DNA of 64,000 nucleotides, taken from positions 22,630,001 through 22,694,000 of the forward strand of contig JBITNC010000002.1 in assembly GCA_050084985.1 (NCBI GenBank). The letters run 5' to 3'. Below are positions 10,829-21,727 of this stretch, piece by piece. Origin of the DNA: Nageia nagi. Its lineage: Eukaryota; Pinophyta. The position numbers and the translations under genes were made by a program. The stretch's first letter is position 1; each line of letters starts with the position of its first letter. The notes beneath the pieces were generated by a model. The model did no database searches, was not told where the DNA came from, and worked only from the letters and a program-made list of their open reading frames with translations.

Positions 10829-12005
10829 AAATATCTCATATTGAATATTCACAAACCCTAGGTGGAATAATTAGTAATAAATCAAAACCCTTGGAATACA
10901 AAACACACTTCATTATTGCAATAATTTGGAATCCTTGCAACAAAATTAGGCACACCCTTACAAATAAAATCAAAATTTACTATTGAAATCAGATTTGCAA
11001 TTTACTCCAGAAAATAACACTAAACCCTCAAATAGCTAGATTTGGCCACACAATTTTATTGAAAATATTCTACGAATGGCAAATGATAGATAAGTCCAAA
11101 TACAACTCAAATTTACCACCAAGTTGCATGAAATAGAAACCTAGACTGGACATTCTCCTCTAGGAGGCAAATAAACTTTGGAATCACACAAAAAAAACCC
11201 TATTATGCTCAATACAATCTGACACATCAAGCAATCTCCACATAGCTGGCTGAAATCACATGAAAATGACACAAGGGTTCCAAACCCTCAAACTAAAATC
11301 TGAAAAGCTCCAATTGAAATGCTTCAATAAGCTCCAATGCAAACCCTAGTGGATCTGACTCTTCAATGGGTACATAGCTCTAGGATTTTACCCCTTCAAA
11401 CATCCAATGGATCTCTCCAAAGGAAACCCCAATAATCTCCTGCAGCAAAATGCAAGAGCCCAAAAAAGCAAAGCTCTCCCAATTTCCAAATTCTCAAAAA
11501 TTGTCTTCAAATGAAACCCTACCATCTTTTGTATGAAAACTTAATGAGAGATTAAGTCCTAGTCGTTGATCTCTTTCAATGGCTAAGATTAAAACATCAT
11601 CTCTCATAAAGATAACCCTAAAGATGAATTAGATCTCATCCCTTGATTAAATGATCAGATGTAATGGCTAGGATTTAACCACAACTAAGAACACCTACTC
11701 TCACATCACTAAGACCCTTACTAACCCCTATCACACCAAATTTAGCCAAAAACAAATAAAATTTTCAAAAATGTCACTTTGCCACATGCATATAATAAAG
11801 CTTTATTTTTGCCACAAAAACCCTTCTAACACCTTAACTCTACTAACTTATATACCAATATTTAAACTTGTCAAAACATACTTATTTACTCATATAACTC
11901 CTATTTTAACAAAAACATATGACAAAACACCCTAAATGACACCCAACACATACAAAACACAAAAAGTCAATATTTACAATGCTGGACAAATTTTGGGACA
12001 TTACA
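10829..12005 (-). repeat. 3' LTR of the non-autonomous element
   Basis: It aligns with 14045-15675 throughout, apart from a roughly 108-bp block here (about 11115-11230) missing there and a 554-bp insertion there. In element orientation it starts TGTAATGTCCC directly after the PPT. The ends share ACAAACCCTAG near the far edge with the other LTR. Confidence 0.8.
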
Positions 12006-12019
12006 AATCCGTCCCTTCC
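12006..12019 (-). other. Polypurine tract of the non-autonomous element
   Basis: The minus strand reads GGAAGGGACGGATT directly before the 3' LTR. This is the place and composition expected of the plus-strand primer of an LTR retrotransposon. Confidence 0.7.
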
Positions 12020-12033
12020 AAAATTGTTTGTCT

Positions 12034-13825
12034 TCAAGTAATTGTCAACACAACCACATCATCATCGGACTGAGCTAAACTGAAACCAACTGTAATTCTG
12101 GGGTTCCAAATTAATCTCAGAAAAAGTCCAGGTACTTGAAGCCCCAAGAGCTTGCAAGGAATAGGAGGGTCTGCTCTATCACATAGGTACTTCATAACGG
12201 TGGCTATATGACGATCAACACCATTCTGAATTGCTCCTATGGGCACTACATTTGATATACGTTGTTCTTTAATGATCTTGTCAGTTTGTTCACAAAGGAT
12301 GTCAATGCCAAGAACAGTCACACTCCTAAACGTATGATCAGAAGAGTTCATCCCAACAGAATTGAAATCAACAATGCAAGAACAGAGAAAAGGCAGCTCA
12401 ACATTGGCCCCAACCACAACTCTTTGCATGGTAGATATCTTCAAAGATTTATCACTACCACCAAAGTAATTAGACACCAATAGAGCAAGAACAGATGCTC
12501 TCTGAAAATCATCAATTCTAAGCACACCATTTTCTCCAATTCCCTGCCCGAATCTCCTCATGACTTGCTGAGTAGACAATACAATTGCATTCAGATTCTC
12601 ATCCTTTTCTCTGTCAACCAAAATAACTTCACGAGTGTCTAGGCAAAGGTTCTCCTTTTCCATGTTTCCCAATGGTTTAAATAGTCGATCACGCCCCAAA
12701 TCATAAAAGCCATTCGTTAATATGTCATTAACACCACTAATAGATTCACTGCTATACTTTTCTGCTACGCTAGAGAATTCCTCCACAGACCTTATTCACT
12801 TGTTGAGCTTTGGATTGATAATGCATATACCCTGATGCCTACCTTTTTTGGGCAAAGCACCATTTTTGGCATTTGATAAACTGTTTACGTTGGCATTTTC
12901 CTTGAGAGGATGACTTGGTGTTTTATTCTTTTTCATTTTACACCAACTATTGTTACTTACACTTCTGGAATCAGTAACAACATAATCATCACAACATAAA
13001 ACTTTACTATCACCACTGTTTTCTAGAGACGATTTCCCTTTTTCTGTTATTCGCAATGATGTTACAAAATGCATTTCACTGGAATCATTGCTCTCAGTAT
13101 CTTCTGAATTTTTGCCTGTTCTTGATACGTCATGTACTAGAGATGTCAATTCTGACTCACTGCAAGGATACTTGATTGATACCTCAGCAATCTCTGGTAT
13201 TTTATATAGTGCACCATTTGACAATGGTATTGACACTAAAATAGATTCCATAATAGTCCCTACACATTCCTTTTCTTTATTATCTTCAATGCGTAACTTC
13301 CTGTTGCTATTTAGCTGTTCTTGACAAGCTTTCTCTTGTCTATTTTCACGACATTTCCATACCTTCCTACATCTGTTTGGTAAAGAACATCTGGTGCTTG
13401 ACATATTTTCATACAAAGGCCTTGAAAAGAATGTTTCAGATTTACCTTCAGATACATGATTCATTTTTTCCTTACATAAATTGGAATCAGATACCATTTC
13501 CTCGGAAATTAGAGCATCTTCTTCTGTTGTTGCATTAGTGATTTTAAGTGCAGATCTAAGCTTTCCAAGCATAGATCTAGCTGGTTCCGATCTAGACCTT
13601 GTTGTAGATGGCCTTCAATCTCCTCTTTTCATCACCTTCATAGGATTTTCTTTTAGTTTGCAGATTTACAAATCCATCAAACCCTACTCTTTCCTGAAAA
13701 CTTTCTAGCATCATTAGAAATCTTTCCCAAAGTGTTGTTATCTACTTCCTAGTAAGATATGTGGGATCCAACATCTTCATTAGGGCATCTGCCTCTTCAA
13801 TTAAGGCGTTAACTAAAATCTGAAA
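12034..13825 (-). pseudogene. Long reading region of unknown origin inside the LTR element
   Basis: I do not recognise this protein. In the minus direction it begins near 13825 (VNALIEEADALMKMLDPTYL), passes a stop, continues (ERVGFDGFVNLQTKRKSYEG), and shifts frame near 13610. It then runs as one frame from about 13614 to 12034 with a single TGA near 12796, giving about 570 codons in all. The N-terminal half is Ser/Lys/Glu-rich with short basic patches. The last 250 codons look folded, with hydrophobic stretches such as RSVTVLGIDILCEQTDKII and CKLLGLQVPGLFLRLIW. There is no zinc knuckle, capsid motif, D-S/T-G or Y-x-D-D motif. The sequence just before 13825 reads TTTTTCAG, like a splice acceptor, so a partly processed host transcript may have been captured. 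An element-specific accessory protein is the alternative. Confidence 0.55.
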
Positions 13826-14029
13826 AACTTTATTATGATAAATCACAATATTCATATACCTAAATCATATCACCCATCAAACCCTTAATAAAGGAAATAC
13901 TGAATTCTGAATATATTGATTTTGAAACTTAAATATGGCTAATAGGTATCTTGATATGTTCATTAATTCTCAAAACCCTTTCTAAAGACATTGGTGCGAA
14001 ATTATTCTCCCAATAGGATGGCAAGATCT
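13826..14029 (-). other. Leader of the non-autonomous element, no gene
   Basis: This is about 200 bases between PBS and the reading region, AT-rich and without an open frame. Its position matches the untranslated leader of an LTR element, which would hold any packaging signal. Confidence 0.4.
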
Positions 14030-14043
14030 TGGCTCTGATACCA
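14030..14043 (-). other. tRNA-iMet primer-binding site of the non-autonomous element
   Basis: The minus strand reads TGGTATCAGAGCCA one base after the CA end of the 5' LTR. It is a full match to the plant initiator methionine tRNA primer site and proves the direction of this element. Confidence 0.85.
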
Positions 14044-14044
14044 C

Positions 14045-15675
14045 TGTAGTATCCAAAATTGAAAATTCACAAACCCTAGCTGGAATAATTAGTACTAAAT
14101 CAAAACCCTAAGAATACAGCATGCAGTTTATTATTGCAATAGTACTTAATCCATGCAACAAATTTAGGCAAACCCTTGCAAATAAAATCAGAATTTACTA
14201 TAGAAATCATATCTGCAATTTACTCCAAAGAATAACACCAAACCCTCAAATAGTTAGATTTGACCACACAATTTTATTGGAAATATTATGCAAATGGAAA
14301 ATGATAGCTAAGTCTAAATACAACTCAAATTTACAATCTGACACATTGAGCAATCTCCACACAACTGGCTGAAATCACATGAAAACCACACTAGGGTTCC
14401 AAAGCCTCAAACTAAAATTTGAAAAGCTCCAGTTGAAATGCTTCAATAAGCTCCAATGCAAACCATGGTTGGATTTGCCTCTTCAATGGGTAGATAGCTC
14501 TAAGGTTTTACCCCTTCAAGCCTCCAATGGATCACTCCAAAGGGAATCCTAATAATCTCTTGTGATAAAATGCACGAGCCCAAAAGAGCAAAGCTATCCC
14601 AATTTCCAAATTCTCCAAAACTATCTTCAAATGAAACCCTAACATCTTTTATATGAAAGCTCAATGAGAGCCGTTGATCTTTTTCGATGGCTAATATTAA
14701 AACATCATCTCTCATAAAGATAACCCTAAAAATGAATTAGATCTCATCCCTTGATTAAATGATCAAAACTCTAGATCAAATGGTACGGCAGTACATTGGT
14801 ACGCAAATACGAGTATATATGTTATTTCTAAAATACCATATTAACTTGCAATTTGCAAAAAAATAAGAATGATATCAGATATACATAAATAGCATTTTAG
14901 AAGGAAAACCATGTCTAGACTCTATATTAACTCCTATACATGATAACTGAGAACTAGAAGTATAACATGATGCAAAATCCAAAATAAGTCTTTACAGATG
15001 AGGCTTTACAAGTAAAACAACAAGAAGAAGCCCCTTCAAAGGAGCTATCCATGTGAATGCTTTGCCTTTTCCCCTTTGCTTAATGGCCAATGCTCAATGT
15101 TGCAATGCTAAAACCCTTGAAACTTGAAAGCTAATTGTGAGTGAGTGAGTGATTGTTTTGATGTTAGAAGTGAGAGAGCGCAAGTTAAAATGGAAGAGGG
15201 CAAGTGATTTTTTTACTTTATTGTGTGTTTTTTTAATGCAACTGACTGGTACACTCCCTGATACACGTACCCAGTACGTACAGTACAGGGTACAAGACCC
15301 CCTAAGACCTACCATGTATGCTAGTCAAAACTAATGGCTAGGATTTAATCACAACTTAAAACACCTACTAACACATCACTAAGACCCTTACTAACCCCTA
15401 TCCCACCAAATTTAGCGAAAAACAAATATAATTTTCGAAAACGTCATTTTGCCACATGCATGTAATAAAGCTTTGTTTTTACCACAAAACCCTTCTAACA
15501 CCTTAACTAACTCTAGTAACCCATATAACAACATTTAAACTTGTCAAAACACACTTATTTACCTATATAACTCCTATTTTACCAACAAAATATGACAAAA
15601 CACCCTAAATGATGTCAAACACATACAAAACACAAAAATACAATATTTACAACGCTAGAAAAATTTTGGAACTAA
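14045..15675 (-). repeat. 5' LTR of the non-autonomous element (contains a DNA transposon)
   Basis: This is a direct repeat of 10829-12005, interrupted by a 554-bp element at 14771-15324 and lacking one 108-bp block. It ends in CA next to the PBS. Its outer edge near 15670 is diverged (TTTTGGAACTAACTTATG where the other copy has TTTTGGGACATTACA). Confidence 0.8.
14771..15324. mobile_element. Non-autonomous hAT-like DNA transposon (554 bp)
   Basis: TCAAAACT at 14763-14770 is repeated exactly at 15325-15332, an 8-bp target duplication as made by hAT transposases. The other LTR (near 11655) shows the site without insertion. The ends are imperfect inverted repeats: the left reads CTAGATCAAATGGTACGG and the right, reversed, CTAGCATACATGGTAGGT. 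Subterminal GTAC-rich blocks also pair (GGTACGGCAGTAC on the left, GTACCCTGTACTGTAC from the right). It has no coding capacity, so its transposase would come from elsewhere. Confidence 0.75.
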
Positions 15676-16130
15676 CTTATGGGGGTCCTTTTAGCGTAAG
15701 AGAAGTTTAGTAGTAAGGTTGAATTCGTAGGAAAACCATGTCTTCCACCTAGAACTCACATTCAATCCAATGTAGATCATCCAATTATTTCAACCAATAT
15801 TGAGTAGTTTGTAAATTCTCGTTAAGAAGATGAAGAATATCTCCCCTATGAGTTAGGTCAAATCAAGTGCTTGAACATTGGTGCTACTAGGAATATAAGA
15901 TGTCAGTGTTGGTGGTGTTTTGCCATACACAAATTCATAGAGGGTCATTTTAATTTCAAAATGATATGAAGTATTGTAATGCCATTATGCCAAGGGGAGC
16001 CATTTAACCCAAAAAAACGGTTGTGTAGAAGAAAAACAACACAAATACACCTTCAAACATTTATTAACAATCTTTGTCTATCCAAGTGAGTTTGAAGTCT
16101 TTACAGGAGCTCTCACCAAATTGTGTGCTT
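15676..16130 (-). pseudogene. Gypsy chromovirus integrase C-terminal half
   Basis: The minus strand carries decayed gypsy integrase. A piece near 16085 corresponds to the family's S-D-R-Q-T-E-V-V-N-x-C-L-E motif (here DRQRLLINV), followed by WVKWLPLAWHNGI and then MTLYEFVYGKTPP near 15945, equivalent to the M-T-P-F-E-x-x-Y-G motif. The sequence resumes at 10828 after the inserted element. Its N-terminal part beyond about 16130 is missing or unrecognisable, and the LINE begins soon after. Confidence 0.7.
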
Positions 16131-16455
16131 AAGCAAGGATGTGTTTTAAATAAAATTGATTAATGCTCTCAATTTCTAGTTCTTCATAATTCACACTCCC
16201 CTCCAAACACTTTTGGAGTTTTTTTGAGGGGCCATACAATTCAGTTCATACGAGGCCAAAGCTCTTTTCTACATCCATAGTAACGCATACACCATAAAAG
16301 GAAGTGTCACCCATCAAGATAAACGAAGGCAGATGAACTTCTTCAAAGAGAACAATGAATGATTTGTTAACAATTCTTTCAACTCTATTGGAGAAAAATT
16401 TGGGGACATTAAAGATTTCGTAGATGGTATGAGTCACAACAATTTACCATGATTT

Positions 16456-17037
16456 TGTTTGTCTTGGAATGTAAGAGGATTGATGAACCTAGTCCAAAAA
16501 TATTTGGTCCGAAGTGAATTGTTAACAATTTTTCAGCTTCATGGTAGTTTTGATTTTCTATACCTTCAAGAAGCTAAGGCTTATAATTCCATTCTGAACA
16601 AGACTTAAAATTTTCTTTGGTTGGGCAGTGTTTTCTATGATACAAATCATTCCCCTGGGAAAGGTGGTGCAATCACTTTTCTAGCCCCTAGATGGAAAGG
16701 GAATATTGTCTCATGGCATGTGGATCCATCCAATCAACCTATATGGATGTTTTTAGAAATTAATGGCCACTCTTTTGGCATTATTAATGTGTACACATCT
16801 AACCATGCTCCTGATAGATGCATGTTATGTTGTTGACTCATTTTCTCCATGTCATCGACCACCTGGGTGCTATGCAAGGACTTCAATATGTTTGAAAAAG
16901 TCCATCATAAAGTTGACTACCTCCCTATGCAATGGAATGTAGGTGAAAGAGAGGTGTGTTCTTTTATGAGAAATAAGTTGGAGCTTACTAACCCCAATGC
17001 CTATTTTAGTTCAATCAATTTACTTGAAGCCAACTGA
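16456..17037 (+). pseudogene. LINE ORF2 endonuclease domain
   Basis: The start motif CLSWNVRGLMN at 16456 is the usual beginning of L1 ORF2 endonuclease. YLQEAKAYNS (near 16560) has the catalytic Glu position, then GKGGAITFLAPRWKG and GIINVYTSN follow. LCKDFNMFEKVHHK (about 16873) corresponds to the G-D-F-N motif, with G changed to K. The domain cuts target DNA to prime reverse transcription. Stops occur near 16608 and 16834. Confidence 0.8.
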
Positions 17038-18050
17038 TGCACTTGGTCCAATGGGAATGCTTGAGTATTAAAACATCTCGATCATGCCATGATTTCTAAA
17101 CACTCCCCCTTTCATTTACATCGATTCTCATTAAATACCTCAATGGTTATGGCCATTCCAAACATGACCATCTCTAACCATGCATCCATTATGTTCTCCT
17201 TCGTTTTCGGACCACCTCCCCACATCGGTTTTGTTTCCATTTTTTTTATACACGTCCTTTCTTAAGCACCCCCTGATGAATGCTCATACTTTATGTGTGT
17301 GGAATTTAATATCGTGTCCCTCGAGGTTTGCAAGCTAGATCTCTTAGTGTAATGATGCCATCTCATGCACCACCACACTTCTCAGAACAATGTGAGTTGA
17401 AATTGCCAAATGTCGGAAGCACGCTAATGCTATCCTCAAAGTGTAGTTGGCCAAAGCTACTATGCACCTGGAAGCTTTCTCTTTCAAACACACAATTTAG
17501 AGCCATATAGTAAATTTGAGGCCTGAAATCAAGCTTGCTAAAGTCTATGAAGCACAAGGAGCTCAAATATGTACTCAAATTCACTAGCTTGAAGTTGGAG
17601 ATAAAGTCTTCACGGAATTGTTTCAAAGACTTAGGCCCTTGCATTAGGCTACCCAATTCAAAGTTGTCTAGGTTAATGGAGAGTGTATCACTTCACTAAC
17701 TGATATCACTCAGGCATTTGTCAACCATTACAAATCAGTTTTCTTTCCCAAATTCTTGAAGGCTTCTGCCACGAAGCCTAGGAAGAATGTCAAGCAATGG
17801 TCCCCATTTAGATCTTGTTTTCCCAATGAGAGTTGTGTGATACTCCGTTGATAATTGATGATCTTGCTGAAGTGCTCTTGCATATAGCCAATAACAAAGC
17901 CCAGAGCTAGATGGTTTTCCATGTAAATTCTACAAGGAATTCTAGGACACAATTGCCTAGGACTTATTCCATGTTTATCATGAAGCTCTTCAAACTAACT
18001 CCCTCAGGAATATCATCAACAAAGGCAACATTAAATTCATTTCCAAGCCT
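17038..18050 (+). pseudogene. LINE ORF2 linker between endonuclease and RT, decayed
   Basis: The stretch keeps weak coding character of the L1 linker (for example LCTWKLSLSNTQ near 17458 and MKHKELKYVLKFTSLKLE near 17550) with many stops and shifts. The position between the endonuclease and RT motifs supports this more than the sequence does. Confidence 0.5.
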
Positions 18051-19150
18051 AGAGATATACAACTCATTATGAGTTAGAGGCCCATCACCCTGCTCAATGT
18101 TAGCAACAAAATCATAACCAAGGCTTTGGCTCTTCGGCTTCGGCCCCTCCTACCTTTGATTATGAGACTTGAGCAAACAAGTTTCATTCAAAGCTTCTAT
18201 ATGCTGAACAATGTGATTGAAGTACAAGAAGGCATGGAATATTCTGGGTCCACACAACAAACATGTTTTTTGTCAAGATAGATTTTGAGATAGCCTATGA
18301 TAAAATTGAACAATATTTTATTATAGCTATGCTTTAATCATTAGGATTTGGTGAACAATTTTGATCATAACTTTATCAAATTTATTAACATGCTTTTTGA
18401 AGATGCCTCTGTTGTGCTCTCCCTTAATGGTGGTAGCTCTTGCCCCATTGGTTTGTTCCAATCTATTTGTTAGGGATGCCCTTTGGCTACCTCCATTTTC
18501 ATATTAGCAATTGATGCTTTTCGGTATCTCTTGGCCTAAAAGGTGGCTCAAGGCTCTACAAGAAATATTTCTCTCTCTCGTTCTTGAGCCTAGCTAGTTA
18601 ATGGTCATTTCGCATATGATTCCTTTCTCAACATCCAAAAAGATGAGCTTTTAGTTACTCAAGTGTTGGCTTCCCTGGTCACCTTTTGCAAAGCATCAAG
18701 GTCAACCATACAATGGAGAAGATGTCTTGTTATAGACAATCTCCTCTCTCCATGCCAAGATGGCTTGCCAATATGCAATGGAAGTAGCTTCAACCAAGTG
18801 AAACCTTCAATTTTTTGGGAATTCCATTTGCATTCCAACGTAGTCCTGCCCATATTTGGAATTTTATAATCCAGAAAGTGGAGAAGAAGTTGACATATTG
18901 TGTCACTAAGAAATACTCCTTGGCTAGGAAGTTTCATACATGCTCTAAAATCCTAGCTACAACTCATGTCTATTGTTCTTCATGTTGGGTTCCCCTACAA
19001 AATTGTTACAAGAAGCTGGAAAAGCTACTAAGAGATTTTATTTGGTCCAACGCTTCTCATAAGAAAGGTTTTCACAAAGTTGCCTGGGATATATGTTGGT
19101 TACCAAAACATTCAAGAGGTATGGACCTAACTGACTCCCATCACTAAGGT
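18051..19150 (+). pseudogene. LINE ORF2 reverse transcriptase
   Basis: RPITLLNVSNKIITKALALR (near 18075) is the N-terminal RT block of plant L1 elements. LSLNGGSSCPIGLFQS (near 18420) precedes the polymerase core; the catalytic F-A-D-D block is not intact. Further on, WNFIIQKVEKKLTYCVTKK and LRDFIWSNASHKKGFHKVAW (18850-19090) are the typical post-RT region. Many stops make it non-functional. Confidence 0.8.
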
Positions 19151-20902
19151 ACAACTCTTTATGTTAAATGGATTCTTCATTCCCTAGATGGTGTCGAAGC
19201 TTGGAAACATCTTTGCCATTGTATATAGTTTGGACTCCCTCTTAGTAAGAAATTTTGGAAAGGGCTCATCTTTTAGACTCTAATTACAGCTCTTGTGCAT
19301 ATCAACTATCAAGGTTCAAAGCACCTTCATTGTCAAAAGAATATGGAAAGCATGGTAAGCTCTCAAACCTTGGCTCTGCTGGAATGGTGCTTACAAACAT
19401 AAAGGATTTTCTTTGGCCAATTCTAGTATCTAGTGGTCTTCGGTTGCTAAATACCAAGGCAAGCCTCTTGTGCAAATCCAATGGATTCAAGCACAACATT
19501 TTTATAAGAAATGGATTGCCACCATTGCAGATTTTTTCTTTTCTCATACTAAGGATTGGATTCCCTGGGACAACTTCAAGTGACTTCATAATTTGAAGAT
19601 GGATGATAAAAGCACTTATAATGCAGTTCTTGATAGCATCCCATTTTGTTTGTGGCCTAAAATTCCTAGGAAATTCCAAAAACCTTGATGCGAAGAATGG
19701 AGTTAGATTTTCCAGCAATCCCTTCAGAAATATAAAGCTAGCTTAGGCTATGCATGGCTCTCTCCTCATCTTCCCATGGTGCAACGTCTTAGCCAGAAAT
19801 AGGCTCTAGAATCAACTTCTATTGGAACCTTTAGTTCAAAATTGTTTGGGATTTTGAAGTAGAACCAAAACAAGCTTTCTTCACTTTGAGGCTTCTTTCT
19901 CATGAGCTTCCCTTGGATCAATATTTTATCTACCTTGGTGTGGAGAATCCTATTTGCAGCTTTTGCAAACAACTGAAGACATCATGCACCTTTTTTGGTT
20001 TTGTCCCAGATCTAGGGATGCATGGAAACGGATCGAGCGTTTGTTTCGGCCTTATATGTCTTGTTCCTTTTCTTGACAACATACTCCTTTGGGAGATCCT
20101 TCATATTTTCTTGTGCCTCTCAAAGAAGTGTGGAACATTTTCCGTATCAACATTCTTTTTCATATCTAGAAAGCTTGTAACAAAATTTTTCTTGCAAAGG
20201 ATGAGGCTTCCATAGATTTTCCATTTGCTGACAAATGTCTAATTTTTTCTAATGCCTAGTTGCAAATGACAAGTCAAGTGGAAAAATTCAATATGGAGTT
20301 CAATCACCTACGAGCTTTTATAGATCATTGGGAAATGTTTCATGCATTGTCAACCATGTCTTGCTAGAGAATTCTTCTTAGAACCTTCTAGATCTCGTGA
20401 GAGATCTCACTATAGGATGAGGTTTCCTTGCATGGAAGAAATAATTCAATTGACTGGCACTGGTCTCAACATCCCCCAATCTGTAAGTACTTAAAAGTAT
20501 CAAGGTGCTTCCTCTTCTAGTTAGATTAATGGTTGGAACATGCATCCAAAGACTTAAGCTCTTTTCATCGATTGGGGTGTTGATAGCGATAACGATGGCC
20601 ATGGTTAGCCTACAAAAGCATTCAATGAAAAAGATGAATGGCATATCCCATTTCTCATAATAGGCAGACAACAATGGAAGGAGGCCAGCATGATACTTCC
20701 AATATTAATGCATAATGGAGCTTTAATATGTCTTTATTTTGCATAATTGCTAGTTGATAGGCCTAAAACTTGTTGTTACAGACTTATGTACTTTTCTTTT
20801 AAGTTTTTAATCCTTAACTGTTAGTCTAACTCCACATGAGGGTGTGATTGATCCACCCACTTTCGTCTTCATTTAATACATAGTTAATTTTCATTAAAAA
20901 AA
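19151..20902 (+). pseudogene. LINE ORF2 C-terminus with zf-RVT region, and 3' UTR
   Basis: Near 19940 the sequence NPICSFCKQ, followed in another frame by EDIMHLFWFCPRSRDAWKRI, gives the Cys-x-x-Cys and H-L-F-W-x-C-P pattern of the plant LINE zf-RVT domain. The rest decays. The element ends with an A-run at 20896-20902. Confidence 0.7.
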
Positions 20903-21551
20903 CATTAAATTTTAGAACATTAAAATTAAACTAAATTAAAAGATTAAAATTAAAGAAAACACATCTCTCAACCATTGTCAAAAACTCCACAAGCATCTGC
21001 TGCACTTGACGAACATTTGGAGAAGTGTTGTGCAGAAATACAGGCTGCCACACTTGAGGTACATTTGGAGAAGTGTGTTATGCAGAAATATGTCTTCCTG
21101 AATCTCAGCAGATAGCGATTGAGAATGATGGCGTGGATGTTTAAGGCTCTCTTCTCAATGCAACACTCTAAAAGATAGAAATATGCAGTGTAGAGGTAGT
21201 GTGTATTCTTCTTGTGGGAAGAGAGTGACAGATACCAAACAAACAATCTGAATCCAATCATGACTTGCGGTGTTTGTTTGAAAGCGTATTTGCGCGTTCA
21301 TTGCCCTTTTGGCCAATTCGACTGTCAATATTCTTCCGCAGGGGACGCGTGTCCGTAACGGGACTCTTAGACATTTCCTTGAGTCCCCCTTAGAGAGACA
21401 TTTTCTGGCATTTTTCATTCGTCTCAGAATACGTGGCTAGAAGTGCCCAAAAATCTTTTCTTAAGAAATTTCCGGAGCTGGAAACGTGAAGGTTATGATC
21501 GAGGGGAAAACCCATCCCATGTAAACATGGTTTTAAAAGGTTGTTGGTTAT
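20903..21551. other. No gene; short tandem duplication inside
   Basis: No convincing coding region is seen. A unit of about 48 bp occurs twice in tandem at about 20995-21092 (both contain ACATTTGGAGAAGTGT). The part 21290-21400 is more GC-rich than its surroundings. Confidence 0.35.
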
Positions 21552-21727
21552 ATGATGGTTAATTCGGATTCGGCAAAAAATTGGTTAGGGATCAAATTTT
21601 AAAATTCGGGAAAAGTATAGAAATTTGGATTAAAAACGTCAAAAATACTATAGAAGACAAGAATTTTTAAAATACGGGGCCCTTGTAAATTCTTGAATTT
21701 CGCGAATATTCAGAGAATTAAGCAATA
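21552..21727. mobile_element. End fragment of the AATTCG-rich hAT-like element
   Basis: The stretch begins TATGATGGTTAATTCGGATT and matches the reverse complement of the right end of the element at 21791-22726 (CATAGTTGGTTTATTCGGAT) over roughly 60 bases with gaps. It is a truncated, oppositely oriented copy and marks the point where duplication copy A loses its start. Confidence 0.5.

Larger units (their letters stand above)
10829..15675 (-). mobile_element. Non-autonomous LTR retrotransposon with a non-gag, non-pol reading frame
   Basis: Two long direct repeats (10829-12005 and 14045-15675) flank about 2 kb. In minus orientation the 5' LTR ends in CA at 14045, one base precedes the PBS TGGTATCAGAGCCA, a body follows, and a purine tract GGAAGGGACGGATT abuts the 3' LTR, which starts TGTAATGTCCC. 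These are the cis features of an LTR retrotransposon. The interior codes for neither gag nor pol; it holds one long broken reading region of unknown origin. The element sits inside an older gypsy chromovirus. The ends at 10829 and 15675 are accurate to a few bases and I could not define a clean target duplication. Confidence 0.75.
16456..20902 (+). mobile_element. L1-type LINE, decayed
   Basis: Plant L1-type non-LTR retrotransposon ORF2 runs in order: endonuclease (from 16456), RT (about 18050-18900), RT thumb/C-terminal region, and the cysteine-rich zf-RVT region (about 19890-20080). The 3' end is an A-run at 20896-20902. ORF1 is not recognised, and 16130-16455 holds only unclear sequence. 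Numerous stops and shifts make it inactive. Confidence 0.8.

Noticed and set aside
21155-21418. 87-codon minus frame in a more GC-rich patch
   Set aside because: No conserved motif, no splice signals consistent with the TBC gene, and no continuation.
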